64,000 bases of DNA from Paenibacillus riograndensis SBR5 (lineage in GTDB: Bacteria > Bacillota > Bacilli > Paenibacillales > Paenibacillaceae), in assembly GCF_000981585.1 (NCBI RefSeq), contig NZ_LN831776.1, positions 7,855,577 through 7,919,576 on the forward strand, written 5' to 3'. Position numbers and translations under genes: made by a program. Shown here piece after piece: positions 33,199 to 44,718 of the stretch (position 1 is the stretch's first letter; each line of letters opens with the position of its first letter). Below the pieces are notes generated by a model that was given only the letters and a program-made list of their open reading frames with translations, ran no database searches and had not been told where the DNA came from.

Positions 33199-34049
33199 CT
33201 TCATCTCTCCCTTGCTTCTTCTGTTCATTGCCAATCTCCGGAGAATCAGGCCTTTGGTTCTTCTATTCTTCCAGTATTGACTAGAACAGAGACTGGGAAA
33301 CGTCTGGGCGGATAAAGAGACTGTCTGAATAACATAACCAAAACGGCTGTGCGTCCTCTCACGGGACAGCGCAGCCGTCTTGGTTCTAGCGTTACCGGGA
33401 GAACGACTCCCCATGAATTCTACGGCAACTTTTTAAGTGGAAAAAGGTTAACTAATTTGCCGAAGTACCCTATCCTCGGGCAGATGAAGTGGAAAAAGGG
33501 ACACTAATTCAGCCCATTTCGCCATTGGACCAGAAATGTGGCCCAATTAGTTTTACTTTTTCCACTTAAATCTCAGAATTTCTTGATTTTCGGAAAAATA
33601 AGTTCCCTTTTTCCAACTAGCACCTGCGAGGAAGCCGGTGAAGACGGATCGCTCTATTCCTTCGCGATTGATCCGCAGCCGTTACGGACAGGAGAGCCTT
33701 TATGGAGAGAAGATTCGGCTATTCCGCAGGACTAACGGACAGAGATGCCTTTATTTCTCCCTTTCCCCTTTATTCCAGGCTCCATCGAACGTTATAACGG
33801 CTCCTGAGTCCGTAACTACTGAAAAAGTAAGATTTTTGGCAAAATAAGGGCTCCTCTGTCCGCTGCAGTCCGCGGATGGAGCCCTATCCTCCTGCATCGC
33901 GGATATTCCTGTGAGGCTTCCAAGATATCCACATTTTTTCACACTGTATTACAGTTAAAGGGGAAGTCAGTTTCCCCAAAACATAAAAATATATTTTGAA
34001 AAAGGAGCCTCAACTGAGGCCCCTCAAAGGATAAAACGGATATTCAAGC
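33199..34049. other. 850-bp intergenic region rich in short repeats
   Basis: No gene. 33433-33457 and 33545-33569 are inverted copies (22 of 25 bases) built round TTAAGTGGAAAAAG. A direct copy of this motif starts near 33488. Two direct copies of a motif near ACGGACAGRRRNGCCTTTAT lie at about 33682 and 33731, with an inverted relative (AAGGGCTCCTCTGTCCG) near 33846. The purA terminator is at 34004-34023. Confidence 0.6.
34004..34023 (-). terminator. Terminator of purA
   Basis: Arms GGAGCCTCA and TGAGGCCCC lie round a 2-base loop, followed on the minus strand by TTTTT. Confidence 0.7.
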
Positions 34050-35549
<1,500 letters not shown>

Positions 35550-36911
35550 CTAACCTGCAAACGGTTCGTTATGAGCACGCTCGTAGTTGACGAACTTGTT
35601 GAAATTTTTCAGAAACACAAGCTCTACGGTGCCCACGGGACCATTACGCTGTTTGGCAATAATAATTTCGATGATATTTTTCTTCTCGGTATCCTGGTTA
35701 TAATAATCGTCACGGTATAAGAAGGCCACGATATCGGCATCCTGCTCGATCGAACCGGATTCACGAAGGTCACTCATCATCGGACGTTTATCCTGACGCT
35801 GTTCTACCCCACGGCTGAGCTGGGACAGGGCAATGACCGGAACATCGAGCTCACGGGCAATCTGCTTCAAGGTACGGGAGATTTCCGATACTTCCTGCTG
35901 GCGGTTCTCGCCGGCCTTGCCGCGCCCTTGAATGAGCTGCAAATAGTCGATAACGATCATGCCGAGGCCCTTTTCCTTCTTCAGTCTGCGGCATTTGGCC
36001 CGGATATCCGTAACCGTAACACCGGGAGTATCATCAATATAGATTTCTGATTCGGATAACGACTGAATGCCCATCGTCAGCTTCGACCAGTCATCATCGC
36101 TTTTGAAGTCACCGGTACGCATAATATTGGCATCCAGATTGGCTTCAGCGCAGATCATACGCTGTACCAGCTGCGGCGCCGACATTTCCAGGCTAAAGAT
36201 AGCTACAGTCTCTTTGGCCCGCACCGCTACATTCTGGGCAATATTCAGCGCAAACGCTGTTTTTCCTACAGAAGGCCGGGCAGCCACAATAATCAGATCA
36301 TTGCGCTGAAAGCCGTTGGTCATATGATCGAGATCCACAAAGCCGGTAGGGATCCCTGAAGTGCCGCCCTTATTCTGATGAAGCAATTCTACACGGTCAA
36401 ACACCTGCATGAGTACATCACGGATCGCAATAAACCCGCTGCCGCTGCGCCGGTTGGAGATTTCCAGAATCCGCCGCTCGGCATCGCTCAGCATATTAGC
36501 TACATCTTCCCCGCCGGTATAACCTTCGCTGACAATCTGAGTTGCTGTACGGATGAGACGGCGCAGCATCGCCTTCTCTTCAATGATCTGGGCATAATAA
36601 TCGACGTTGGCCGCAGTCGGTACCGCATGTGCCAGCTTCGCCAGATAGCTCACTCCGCCGATATCCTCAAGCTGTCCCTTGTCCTGCAGTCTGGACGTCA
36701 GTGTAACCAGGTCAATCGGCTGGCTCTCTTCTCCGAGCTGCACCATCGCTTCAAATATCATCTGATGCGGTTTATCGTAGAAGTCTTCGGTATTCACCCG
36801 CTCCATCGCGGTAATCAGCGCTTCATCCTGCAGGAGCACAGCACCGATTACGGCCTGCTCCGCCTCCAGGTTCTGCGGGGGAATCCGATCGAAAAAGAGA
36901 TCTCCACCCAT
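35550..36911 (-). CDS. dnaB: Replicative DNA helicase DnaB (DnaC in Bacillus nomenclature)
   Basis: 453 residues. The N-terminal helical domain is FDRIPPQNLEAEQAVIGAVL, then the RecA-like core with Walker A (VAARPSVGKTAFALN), Walker B (GMIVIDYLQLI) and the H4 motif (SRTLKQIARELDVPVIALSQ). It unwinds the fork as a hexamer. It is the last gene of a run mazG-like, yybS, gdpP, rplI, dnaB; rplI ends 1 base before its ATG. Confidence 0.97.
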   Translation of the reverse strand: MGGDLFFDRIPPQNLEAEQAVIGAVLLQDEALITAMERVNTEDFYDKPHQMIFEAMVQLGEESQPIDLVTLTSRLQDKGQLEDIGGVSYLAKLAHAVPTAANVDYYAQIIEEKAMLRRLIRTATQIVSEGYTGGEDVANMLSDAERRILEISNRRSGSGFIAIRDVLMQVFDRVELLHQNKGGTSGIPTGFVDLDHMTNGFQRNDLIIVAARPSVGKTAFALNIAQNVAVRAKETVAIFSLEMSAPQLVQRMICAEANLDANIMRTGDFKSDDDWSKLTMGIQSLSESEIYIDDTPGVTVTDIRAKCRRLKKEKGLGMIVIDYLQLIQGRGKAGENRQQEVSEISRTLKQIARELDVPVIALSQLSRGVEQRQDKRPMMSDLRESGSIEQDADIVAFLYRDDYYNQDTEKKNIIEIIIAKQRNGPVGTVELVFLKNFNKFVNYERAHNEPFAG

Positions 36912-36912
36912 C

Positions 36913-37359
36913 TTACTCCTCCGTTACCTGAACCGTGAGGTTAGCCTTTACTTCAGTATGCAGCTTCACCGTTACCTGAAATGTGCCCACATGGCGGATT
37001 GGATCACTCAGTTCGATTTTGCGTTTGTCAATGGTAATGCCGTGGGCAGCTGTCAGCGTTTCACCGATCTGTTTGCTGGTAATGGCACCGAACAGCCGGC
37101 CGCCTTCGCCTGCTTTGGCCTTCAGCGTCAGCGTCAGTTCATCAAGCTTCTTCCCCAGCTGAACAGCTTCCTCTTTCTCCTGATCCTTGCGGCGCTTTTC
37201 TGCAGCCGCCTGATTCTCCAGCGTCTTTACGTTGCCTTCAGTAGCCGGGCGAACCAAACCCCGCGGCAGCAGGAAGTTGGATGCATAGCCCTCTGATACC
37301 TCTTTAACCTGTCCTTTTTTTCCTTGACCCTTAACATCTTTTATGAAAATGACCTTCAT
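36913..37359 (-). CDS. rplI: 50S ribosomal protein L9
   Basis: 148 residues: [20 protein letters not shown] is the conserved N-domain that binds 23S rRNA, joined by a long helix ([20 protein letters not shown]) to the C-domain ([20 protein letters not shown]). Full family length. It starts 4 bases inside the gdpP 3' end, the usual Firmicute gdpP-rplI coupling. Confidence 0.97.
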   Translation of the reverse strand: MKVIFIKDVKGQGKKGQVKEVSEGYASNFLLPRGLVRPATEGNVKTLENQAAAEKRRKDQEKEEAVQLGKKLDELTLTLKAKAGEGGRLFGAITSKQIGETLTAAHGITIDKRKIELSDPIRHVGTFQVTVKLHTEVKANLTVQVTEE

Positions 37360-39362
37360 TCGAACAGCCCCTCTTTCGCTTCAATTTCGGCCAGCACTGC
37401 AAGCAGTCTGGCTTCTGCTTCCTTGCTTGTTCCTTCAAGCTGTACGGCAGCATTGGACAAGTGGCCGCCGCCCCCCAGCTTTTCCATAACAACCTGCACG
37501 TTCATCCGTCCCAGCGACCGGGCGCTGATGCCAATAAGGCCGTCAGGCCGCTCGCTGATGACAAATGAAGCCACCACGTTCGTCATGCCCAGCAGTGTAT
37601 CCGCCGTCTGGGCAATCAGCAGCTGCGGAATCTTCATCCCCGGCTCCGTCACAACCAGCGCTATATGATCATACACCATCCGGGCATGTTTGATAATTTC
37701 CGCTTTGGAAATATACTCTTGCAGATCCTCCTTCAGCATCCGCTGAATCAGAATCGTATCCGCCCCGACCCGGCGCAGAAACCCTGCGGCTTCAAAGGTT
37801 CTGGAGCCGGTGTGGAGCGCAAAATGCTTGGTGTCCACTGTAATTCCGGCGAGCAGCATCGTAGCTTCCAGCGGACTGAGCTTGATCTTGTCATGAATGT
37901 ACTGCAGCAGCTCTGTTACCAGTTCGCAGGTAGACGAGGCATAAGGCTCCAGGTAGACCAGCACAGCATCATTTATGAATTCCTCACCTCTGCGGTGATG
38001 GTCAACGACAACAATGCGGCTGGCATACTGCACCAGGCGCGGCTCCATTGTCATGGATGCCTTATGGGTATCCACCACAATCAGCAGGGTGTGCTCCGTC
38101 ATGACCTGAAGAGCTTGTTCCGTAGAAATAAAGGACTTGTTCAGCCCCTCATCCCGGCGGATCTGCTCCATCATCCGGGTGATGGACGGATTCGGTGTCT
38201 CCATCACAATGTTAGCTTCCACATTGTACATCTGAGCCGCCTTCAGCAGACCGATTGAAGCCCCTACCGCATCGATATCAGGCGTCCGGTGGCCCATGAT
38301 CAGCACGCGGTCGCTTTCCTGCATCAGATCGCGCAGGGCATGCGCAATCACACGGGCCCGCACTCTCGTGCGCTTCTCCGCTGCATTGCTCTTGCCGCCA
38401 TAGAAGGACAGCCGCTGGCCTGCCTTCACGGCCGCCTGGTCTCCGCCCCGGCCGAGGGCCATATCCAGGCTTGACTGTGCCAGCGCCCCGAGCTCACTGG
38501 CAGACTCCGAACCATAGGCGAGTCCGATGGACAGCGTCATCGGCACCTTGAGATCTGCGGTCATTTCCCGCACCTCATCCAGAATCACGAACCGGCTTTC
38601 TTCGAGCGCCTGCAGGCTGCGGTGATTGAGCAGCATGAGATACCGCTCCGAAGACAGCCGGCGCAGGTACACTTCAAACTGCTTGCTCCACTCCGTAATC
38701 TCGCTGGCCACCTTGGCGATCAGGGACGTGCGCTGCTGATCGTCCATGCCTTGGGCCGCTTCATCGAGATTATCCATCATCACAATGCCGATTGCGAGCC
38801 TTTCCTCCTCATAGCGTTCGCGCAGCACTACAAGCTCAGTGATATCATACAGATACAGCAGGCGCTCACTGGGGATGATTACCACCTGGTAATGGCTTTC
38901 ATCCACTGCTATTTCCTTCCGGATCTCCTTCAGTGCATTTTCTTTGGAAGCTTCCCGTTTGGCCGGTACATGTCCAGCCGCGGAAGGCATAACGTCAGGC
39001 AGCAGTTCCTCAATTTCTTCTCCAACCAAAGACTTCCGTGAAAAAATATCACCAGCGCTGCGGTTGTTCCATTCCACCTTACGGTCCTCACTGTACAGGA
39101 TAATGCCCAGCGGAAGCATACTGACCGCTTCACCCTCAACCCGCTTAATTCGAAAGGATAGCCCATTGATATATTCCACCAGATTCCGCCGGAACGAGAG
39201 CTCTGCCTGCAGCATGGAGAAGCAGAGGGTCCCGGCCAGAAACAGACTGGCGACACCAATAACCCAGTTATAGAAACTGACTACTATAATTAGCAGCAGC
39301 AGCAGCATAAACGCCCATACGGTATGATAGCCGTGCCAGCGTCTTTGCAGAAATTTTGGCAT
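37356..39362 (-). CDS. gdpP: Cyclic-di-AMP phosphodiesterase GdpP
   Basis: 668 residues. Two membrane helices are followed by a PAS domain (haem-binding in homologues), a degenerate GGDEF domain ([20 protein letters not shown]) and a DHH/DHHA1 phosphodiesterase. The catalytic motifs [13 protein letters not shown] and [11 protein letters not shown] are intact, as is [13 protein letters not shown]. It hydrolyses c-di-AMP to pApA and so lowers c-di-AMP signalling on potassium and cell-wall control. It overlaps rplI by 4 bases. Confidence 0.96.
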   Translation of the reverse strand: MPKFLQRRWHGYHTVWAFMLLLLLIIVVSFYNWVIGVASLFLAGTLCFSMLQAELSFRRNLVEYINGLSFRIKRVEGEAVSMLPLGIILYSEDRKVEWNNRSAGDIFSRKSLVGEEIEELLPDVMPSAAGHVPAKREASKENALKEIRKEIAVDESHYQVVIIPSERLLYLYDITELVVLRERYEEERLAIGIVMMDNLDEAAQGMDDQQRTSLIAKVASEITEWSKQFEVYLRRLSSERYLMLLNHRSLQALEESRFVILDEVREMTADLKVPMTLSIGLAYGSESASELGALAQSSLDMALGRGGDQAAVKAGQRLSFYGGKSNAAEKRTRVRARVIAHALRDLMQESDRVLIMGHRTPDIDAVGASIGLLKAAQMYNVEANIVMETPNPSITRMMEQIRRDEGLNKSFISTEQALQVMTEHTLLIVVDTHKASMTMEPRLVQYASRIVVVDHHRRGEEFINDAVLVYLEPYASSTCELVTELLQYIHDKIKLSPLEATMLLAGITVDTKHFALHTGSRTFEAAGFLRRVGADTILIQRMLKEDLQEYISKAEIIKHARMVYDHIALVVTEPGMKIPQLLIAQTADTLLGMTNVVASFVISERPDGLIGISARSLGRMNVQVVMEKLGGGGHLSNAAVQLEGTSKEAEARLLAVLAEIEAKEGLFE

Positions 39363-39373
39363 GAGCTCTCACC

Positions 39374-40291
39374 CTATCGTTTCGATTTCGTCACAAGCTC
39401 GCGCAGCGGGAACGCCAGGTCGACTATACCGATAATCCACAGCCCCGGCATCAAAATTACGGGGATTGCCAGCAGGAGCGCCACAACCTTGCTCCATTTC
39501 CGCTCATAGACCAGGAAGAACAGGAACCCGATGGTCTGAATGATAAAAGCAATCCTTAGCAGCGGCAGCAGATTATCCGATATCATCGGCATGAATCCGC
39601 TGTCTGCCCCCCCAAACACGAGGCTGAGCACGACACCCAGCAGATAATACCAGATGAACGATCTCGGCAGTCTCCACTCACGGGCCGGCTTCATTCGCGG
39701 AACGGCATATTCCATGCTGTTCAGAATCGGACGGACAATGGAGTGCGTGATCACAGCTATCATAAACGAGCTGATGATCAGTGTCATTGGAATGATCTGG
39801 ACAGTCATATGGCTAATTGTACTTACGTCCTCCGAGGAGAGCTTCAATTCGGACATCAGCGGATTGCCGGCCCCCAGCTCCGATAGCGGTGAATTCACCA
39901 TTTGCAGCACATCATTCACATAGGTGGTGAGGTCAAAATTGAACAATGCTGTCCCGAGCAGCAGCAGCAGCAGGAATTCGCCAAGGATGGTAATCATTCC
40001 GGCAAGCAGAGTGGACATCGCTGAAGAGCGTTTCTTATACCACCGTCCCATCACCAAGGCGGGGATTAAGAAATAGACCGCTATTAAGACATAGACGGGT
40101 GTGATCAGACCGACAATCAGCAATACAGGCAGAATATGAATAATAAACTGCTTTGTATTCAGAGTAGTGAACAATACTACTGCCGGTATAATCATAAATA
40201 GTGTAGTGATAATGAGCAGTGGGGTTGATAACGAGAGCAGCAACAGAAGATACGCTATGCTCCATGCCACCGATGTCCAACGAAATTTCAA
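39374..40291 (-). CDS. YybS-like DUF2232 membrane protein
   Basis: 305 residues with about eight hydrophobic helices (IAYLLLLLSLSTPLLIITTL, then LPVLLIVGLITPVYVLIAVY). It matches the DUF2232/YybS family, which precedes gdpP in Bacillales. Its function is unknown; a link to the c-di-AMP or ribosome neighbours is only positional. 11 bases separate it from gdpP and 6 bases from the MazG-like gene. Confidence 0.85.
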   Translation of the reverse strand: MKFRWTSVAWSIAYLLLLLSLSTPLLIITTLFMIIPAVVLFTTLNTKQFIIHILPVLLIVGLITPVYVLIAVYFLIPALVMGRWYKKRSSAMSTLLAGMITILGEFLLLLLLGTALFNFDLTTYVNDVLQMVNSPLSELGAGNPLMSELKLSSEDVSTISHMTVQIIPMTLIISSFMIAVITHSIVRPILNSMEYAVPRMKPAREWRLPRSFIWYYLLGVVLSLVFGGADSGFMPMISDNLLPLLRIAFIIQTIGFLFFLVYERKWSKVVALLLAIPVILMPGLWIIGIVDLAFPLRELVTKSKR

Positions 40292-40297
40292 CAGTAT

Positions 40298-40609
40298 TCA
40301 CCTCTTACGCATATGATCTTCTAATGCAGATATATCCTGGTACCACTCTTCCAGTTGATGCCCTTCCTGCCTGTGCTTTCTAAGCTTCTCCATCAGAAGA
40401 TCGTCAAGCTCGCGATACGGGATGCCCAGTCTGCGTCCCAGAATGTAGGAGCTCATGATCAGGCTGGCCAGACTGTCTCCTACACGCGCGGTGCTGCCTT
40501 CCCAGAGCGCTTTAAACAACCGTGAGACTTGATCAATTACTTCAGTCTTCAACCATTCAATTACTTTGGCGCGTTTCGCCACATCCAGGTCCTTCGGCAC
40601 ATTGGGCAC
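40298..40609 (-). CDS. MazG-like small protein
   Basis: 103 residues from GTG 40609, with GGAGG about 10 bases upstream. The ATGs at 40636 and 40645 lie on top of the extended -10 (TGCTATAAT), so they are unlikely starts. The core VIDQVSRLFKALWEGSTARV then GDSLASLIMSSYILGRRLGI is the helical MazG-like fold. The ExxE metal cluster of true MazG pyrophosphatases is not complete, so activity is uncertain. It heads the yybS-gdpP-rplI-dnaB run. Confidence 0.75.
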   Translation of the reverse strand: MPNVPKDLDVAKRAKVIEWLKTEVIDQVSRLFKALWEGSTARVGDSLASLIMSSYILGRRLGIPYRELDDLLMEKLRKHRQEGHQLEEWYQDISALEDHMRKR

Positions 40610-40644
40610 AGTCTCTCTACCTCCGGCAAAAAACATTATTCTCA

Positions 40645-40653
40645 ATTATAGCA
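40645..40653 (-). promoter_or_regulatory. Extended -10 promoter of the mazG-like/gdpP operon
   Basis: TGCTATAAT on the minus strand is 36-44 bases before the GTG start. The -35 is weak, as is common for extended -10 promoters. Confidence 0.55.
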
Positions 40654-40712
40654 TAAATATTTCCCAGCTACACGGGACGTCCACCGTCCGGAAATTCAAG
40701 GGCTGCGCTTTC

Positions 40713-40757
40713 AAAAAAGGCCCGCATTCCGTGACCGCCGGAAATACAGGCCTTGGT
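40713..40757 (-). terminator. Terminator of the CBS-domain gene
   Basis: On the minus strand GGCCTGTATTTCCG and CGGAATGCGGGCC form an imperfect hairpin followed by TTTTTT. Confidence 0.65.
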
Positions 40758-40787
40758 ACATCTTACTCAACTGCCGGTAATAAAAGT

Positions 40788-41213
40788 TTATAACGATTCC
40801 TGCGACTGGCGGGAAACCACCTTCTCGCAATACTCAATAATCTGACTCCGGCGGACAATGCCGATAAACCGGTTCATGTCATCGACCACGGGCACAAAGT
40901 TCTGCACCTTGGCCAGATTAATCAAATCCTCCATATCCGCATCAATGGACACCGGCAGATTATTCATCCGCAGCGGAACATCCTTCAACAGATATTTTGA
41001 AGCATTTTCGAAAGTCACCGCTCCACCTGAATCCTTCATATACCACAGCAGATCGCCTTCCGTTACCGTCCCGGCATATTCTCCATTCCGGTTCAGAATC
41101 GGTACTGCCGTATAGCGGTGAAATTCCATCCGTTCGAGAGTCTGGCGCAGCGTTGAATCCAGGGTTACGCAGGCGACCTCTTGTTTCGGAAGTAAAAAAA
41201 ACGCAATATTCAT
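40788..41213 (-). CDS. CBS-domain pair protein
   Basis: 141 residues from ATG 41213, where AGGAGG is 8 bases upstream (the longer frame is unsupported). It has two CBS repeats: MEFHRYTAVPILNRNGEYAG then TVTEGDLLWYM, and LAKVQNFVPVVDDMNRFIGI then VRRSQIIEYCEK. CBS pairs bind adenosine nucleotides and act as energy sensors. With no attached enzyme, its partner is unknown. Monocistronic. Confidence 0.88.
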   Translation of the reverse strand: MNIAFFLLPKQEVACVTLDSTLRQTLERMEFHRYTAVPILNRNGEYAGTVTEGDLLWYMKDSGGAVTFENASKYLLKDVPLRMNNLPVSIDADMEDLINLAKVQNFVPVVDDMNRFIGIVRRSQIIEYCEKVVSRQSQESL

Positions 41214-41378
41214 CTCTTGATCCTCCTCAAAGAGTTCCGAAGGCATTATTATTCATCCGTACTTATACGTCTTAGCCAATTTATCCGTTCCAATCCATTA
41301 TACCATGAGAACAGCAAGCAGCAGCCATTAAGATTGTATATGGCTGCTGCAGTTCCTGCTTATTCTTTTTAGGGGGGA

Positions 41379-42422
41379 TTACTGTGCTGCGGCTGTAGCC
41401 GCAGGCTCCAGCGCGTTTTGCGCTTTTCCCGGCTCGATTAATTGGTCTACCGGCGTGCTGGCGTTCATCCAATTGTCAATCATGGCCTTAGCTTCAGTGA
41501 GGTCCTCTTCATCTACAATATCATAATAAATTCCGCCGATACGTTCGCCCTCACCCATCACAGTGAAGCTGGAGATGTCCATATCCTTGCCGCCCATAAA
41601 CTTTTTGGCCAGGCTGATAATCATCGATGGCTGAATGTCCGTCTTAAAGTTATCGCCCATAATGTCCAGCAGCTCCGGGATGTTTCCAATTTGGCTGATG
41701 GACAGCATTTTGTTCGCAACGACATCAATGAAAACCTGCTGCCGTTTGGTGCGGTTGAAGTCGCTGTCCTCACGGTAACGGGTATAATTAAGCGCCTCTT
41801 CCCCATTATAGTTGGACTTGCCGCCTTTGATGGTGAATTTTTCATGATCCTTGCCTTTGTTCACAATATCTTTTTTGATCGGCAGCGGAACGCCGCCAAT
41901 TGCATCCACCGCATCTTTCAAGCCTTGAAAATTAATGGTGGCATAATATTGAATATCGTGTCCGAGCAGGTTTTCCAGAGTGTCCTTGGCCATCTGCTGC
42001 CCGCCAAAAGCATAGGCATGCGTAATTTTATCCTTTTTATTGTCGTCATGGCCAATGATCTCGGTGTAGGTATCCCGCGGTATGGAGATGAGCAGAATCT
42101 TGTAATCCTCCGGACGAATAACCGCGTAGATCATCGTATCCGAACGGGCAGTCTCATTCTCGCGCTGGTCTGTCCCCAGCAGCATTAGAGAGAACGGGTC
42201 GCTTTTGTAAACAACCGGTTCGGGTTTGACCGTAGTAGTGCCGTCATTAACGAGAGGCTGGTAGGATTCCTGCTTCAGCTTATCCTCGACCCGATCCGAC
42301 AGAAAAAGATCAAAGGCCAGTACGGCCAGCGGTTTTTGGAACAGGAAGCCGCCGCCAATGATTACCACCAGCGCAGCAATCAGGATGATATATCTTTTTT
42401 TCATTTTTTTGAATTTTTTCAT
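41379..42422 (-). CDS. LytR-CpsA-Psr (LCP) family wall-polymer ligase
   Basis: 347 residues from ATG 42422, with AAGGA about 10 bases upstream. One N-terminal membrane helix (KRYIILIAALVVIIGGGFLF) is followed by the LCP domain. Key residues are Asp and Arg in GTDQRENETARSDTMI, and SIPRDTYTEI and RYREDSDFNRTKRQQ. LCP enzymes move teichoic acid or other anionic polymers from lipid carrier to peptidoglycan on the outer face. The C-terminal tail is Ala-rich. Confidence 0.92.
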   Translation of the reverse strand: MKKFKKMKKRYIILIAALVVIIGGGFLFQKPLAVLAFDLFLSDRVEDKLKQESYQPLVNDGTTTVKPEPVVYKSDPFSLMLLGTDQRENETARSDTMIYAVIRPEDYKILLISIPRDTYTEIIGHDDNKKDKITHAYAFGGQQMAKDTLENLLGHDIQYYATINFQGLKDAVDAIGGVPLPIKKDIVNKGKDHEKFTIKGGKSNYNGEEALNYTRYREDSDFNRTKRQQVFIDVVANKMLSISQIGNIPELLDIMGDNFKTDIQPSMIISLAKKFMGGKDMDISSFTVMGEGERIGGIYYDIVDEEDLTEAKAMIDNWMNASTPVDQLIEPGKAQNALEPAATAAAQ

Positions 42423-42822
42423 GATTTTTGATTCCTTCTTTATGGTGGAATGTATATATGATTGCTCGCGATCTATTTTCAATGCTTGCCGGGAGGGTTC
42501 CAGGCAGTCATGGTTGGGCTTTTCTTGGCTGTTATGGGTTGCCCCGATTCAGTGTTATGATTCCCCCCTTTCAGGAATTCGGGTCATTCTAATTGTAGAA
42601 TAAACTTGGAAACACCCCTTTGACACATAAACAATATTTCTATTGTAATCACTTGGCGCCCAAAAAGAAACAACAAATAACGACAAGTTTAGTACTGGAG
42701 CTACTTGTATTCTATAAAGTATATGACGCACAAAACTTGATTTTGATTCGTATTTTGCAAAAAAAACAGCAAAGCTGCAGTATCCGCCTGCACCAGGCGG
42801 CGGCTCCAGAGCTTCGCTGTTG
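42423..42822. other. AT-rich intergenic region
   Basis: Contains the terminator of the upstream SBP gene (42759-42823) and a TTGACA-like box on the plus strand near 42620 with no gene to serve. Otherwise nothing recognised. Confidence 0.4.
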
Positions 42823-42823
42823 T
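42759..42823 (-). terminator. Terminator of the SBP gene
   Basis: On the minus strand AACAGCGAAGCT pairs with AGCTTTGCTGTT (with an inner GCCGCC/GGCGG stem) and is followed by eight T. Confidence 0.75.
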
Positions 42824-44538
42824 TAATTTTCTTCCTGTATCCACCATGTCTGCGGGTCAATAATGTTGCTCATCGAATTAACCTTTACGTTCTGCAGACG
42901 TTTGTTGACGGCCGTTATATTTATGCGCTCAGCAAAAAAGATCATCGGCACTTCCTCATTCACTAATTTTTGCCATTCGTAATAGACCTGCTTGCGGTGC
43001 TCTTTATCATAAGATTTGATTCCCACGCCTTCCCGGATCAATTCTTCATTGCGTTTTGAACTGAAGCGCGGATAATTCCACAGATCAATTTCCCTCCATA
43101 ACCCGGACGGGTCCGGGTCGCTGGCCAGCCCCCATACTCCGTTGAAAAGCTCGACTGAGGGATCATCATTCTCTACAGCTTCATAAAAAGTATTAAGATC
43201 CTTAAGCTGCCCGCCATTTAACCGTACATCCAGTCCAACATCACGCCAATTCTGCAGAATAGCGCGCGTCCGTGCTTCTGCAGTTGTGCTTCCCGTCATT
43301 GCATCATAATGAATAACAAATGGAGCGCCTTTCGGGTCCTCCCGCAATCCGTCGCCATCCCTGTCCACATATCCCGCTTCATTCAGCAGCGCCTTAGCCC
43401 TCTCCGGACTGTAGGGATATGTATTGATTTCTGAATCAGGAATCTTCGCCCAGCTTGAGCTGGGGACCGGTGTTTCAATCAGACTGCCGAGACCGTAGGA
43501 ATATTGGTTAATGATCCCTTCACGATCCAGCGCATAATACATAGCCTGCCGCAGACGTTTATCCGCGAATTTCGGGTTATCCATGACAATCTTCTGGGAC
43601 TCATGATCCCAAGATCCAAATTTAAATCCTATGTATTCATAAGACAGCTCTGGCGATTGCAGAATATTCACCTGGTCCAGCTGCTTCAGCGAGGCATACG
43701 CATCACGCGGGGCAGTAGCCATATCAATGACATTCTCATCGAGAAGATTCACGATGTCCTTATCATCGAACACTTTATACGTCACACCGTCCAAAAGCGG
43801 TTTTCCCTGATAGTAATCCTCAAAGGCCTTCATCTCCACCAGCTGTCCAGGCTGGATATTGGTCACCTCAAACGGGCCAATGCCGATGGGATGCTTTCTC
43901 ACCGGATCACTGTCCGGCATATCCTTAACCGCGATCCCGCTGTACACCCTTTTGTTCATCGGGTACGGCCAAAGATTATCCAGCGCATTTACCCTTACAC
44001 TATTCATGGTTATTCTCAGGGTGTAGGGATCGATTACCTTAATACCGCTGATTTCCTTGGCTTTTCCCTTATGGAAGGCTTCGGCGCCTGAAATCATTTC
44101 TACACTATAATACCGTGACCCTGTATACTCTGGACTGGCAATGGTTTCTAGCGCGAATTTCCAATCCTCTACCGTTAATTCATCGCCATTGTGCCACCGG
44201 ACGCCTGGCCTTATTCTGAACGTGAACACGGTATGATCGTCTGACTCCTGCCAGGAAGCGATGCCCGGAACCGTGGTTAAGTCATCTTTTACCCGAAACA
44301 TAGCTTCTGTAATGAACTCCAGTACCTGGTAGTCATCCTCGCCTTCATAAAAAGCAGGTTCAAACAGCCCTTGAAACGGAGAGGAATATCCGTATGTAAC
44401 CGTTCCTCCAGCTGCAGGCACCTCCGCCTCCTTATTCGAAAGAACTCCATAGGAAAGCCGCTCCGAGCCTATCCCGCTGCAAGCCGATAGCATTAACGCC
44501 ATCGCCAGCACCAGCCCGCAATATCTGCGCTTCATCAT
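42823..44538 (-). CDS. Oligopeptide-type ABC substrate-binding lipoprotein
   Basis: 571 residues from ATG 44538 (GGGAAG 6 bases upstream). A lipobox LMLSACSG places the mature Cys near residue 19, so it is anchored outside the membrane. The rest is the SBP_bac_5 fold: TFRIRPGVRWHNGDELTVED and IGPFEVTNIQPGQLVEMKAF. Such proteins deliver oligopeptides or nickel to Opp/Dpp permeases. No permease or ATPase gene is adjacent, so it is an orphan that must use a distant transporter or act as a receptor. Confidence 0.9.
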   Translation of the reverse strand: MMKRRYCGLVLAMALMLSACSGIGSERLSYGVLSNKEAEVPAAGGTVTYGYSSPFQGLFEPAFYEGEDDYQVLEFITEAMFRVKDDLTTVPGIASWQESDDHTVFTFRIRPGVRWHNGDELTVEDWKFALETIASPEYTGSRYYSVEMISGAEAFHKGKAKEISGIKVIDPYTLRITMNSVRVNALDNLWPYPMNKRVYSGIAVKDMPDSDPVRKHPIGIGPFEVTNIQPGQLVEMKAFEDYYQGKPLLDGVTYKVFDDKDIVNLLDENVIDMATAPRDAYASLKQLDQVNILQSPELSYEYIGFKFGSWDHESQKIVMDNPKFADKRLRQAMYYALDREGIINQYSYGLGSLIETPVPSSSWAKIPDSEINTYPYSPERAKALLNEAGYVDRDGDGLREDPKGAPFVIHYDAMTGSTTAEARTRAILQNWRDVGLDVRLNGGQLKDLNTFYEAVENDDPSVELFNGVWGLASDPDPSGLWREIDLWNYPRFSSKRNEELIREGVGIKSYDKEHRKQVYYEWQKLVNEEVPMIFFAERINITAVNKRLQNVKVNSMSNIIDPQTWWIQEEN

Positions 44539-44673
44539 ATTATTCTTCCCTTCCACCATGTAAGCGTTATCCAAAAAAGTTTTCTTTATATTCTTAAAGT
44601 TTCATTGTCATAATATTTAAGACTACATTATTGAGAATATACAATTTTCGTCCTAAAGTGAAGCTTTTAGAGA

Positions 44674-44700
44674 AAAAAGCCCGCCCTTACAGGCAGGCCT
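44674..44700 (-). terminator. Terminator of the MutS2-like gene
   Basis: GCCTGCCTGTAAGGGCGGGC hairpin (minus strand) followed by TTTTTT, about 20 bases after the stop. Confidence 0.7.
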
Positions 44701-44718
44701 CAAGCTTTTTCGCAGCCA

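Noticed and set aside
42600..42660. TTGACA on the plus strand with an AT-rich region after it
   Set aside because: No gene, terminator-defined RNA or good -10 follows, so it is not called a promoter.
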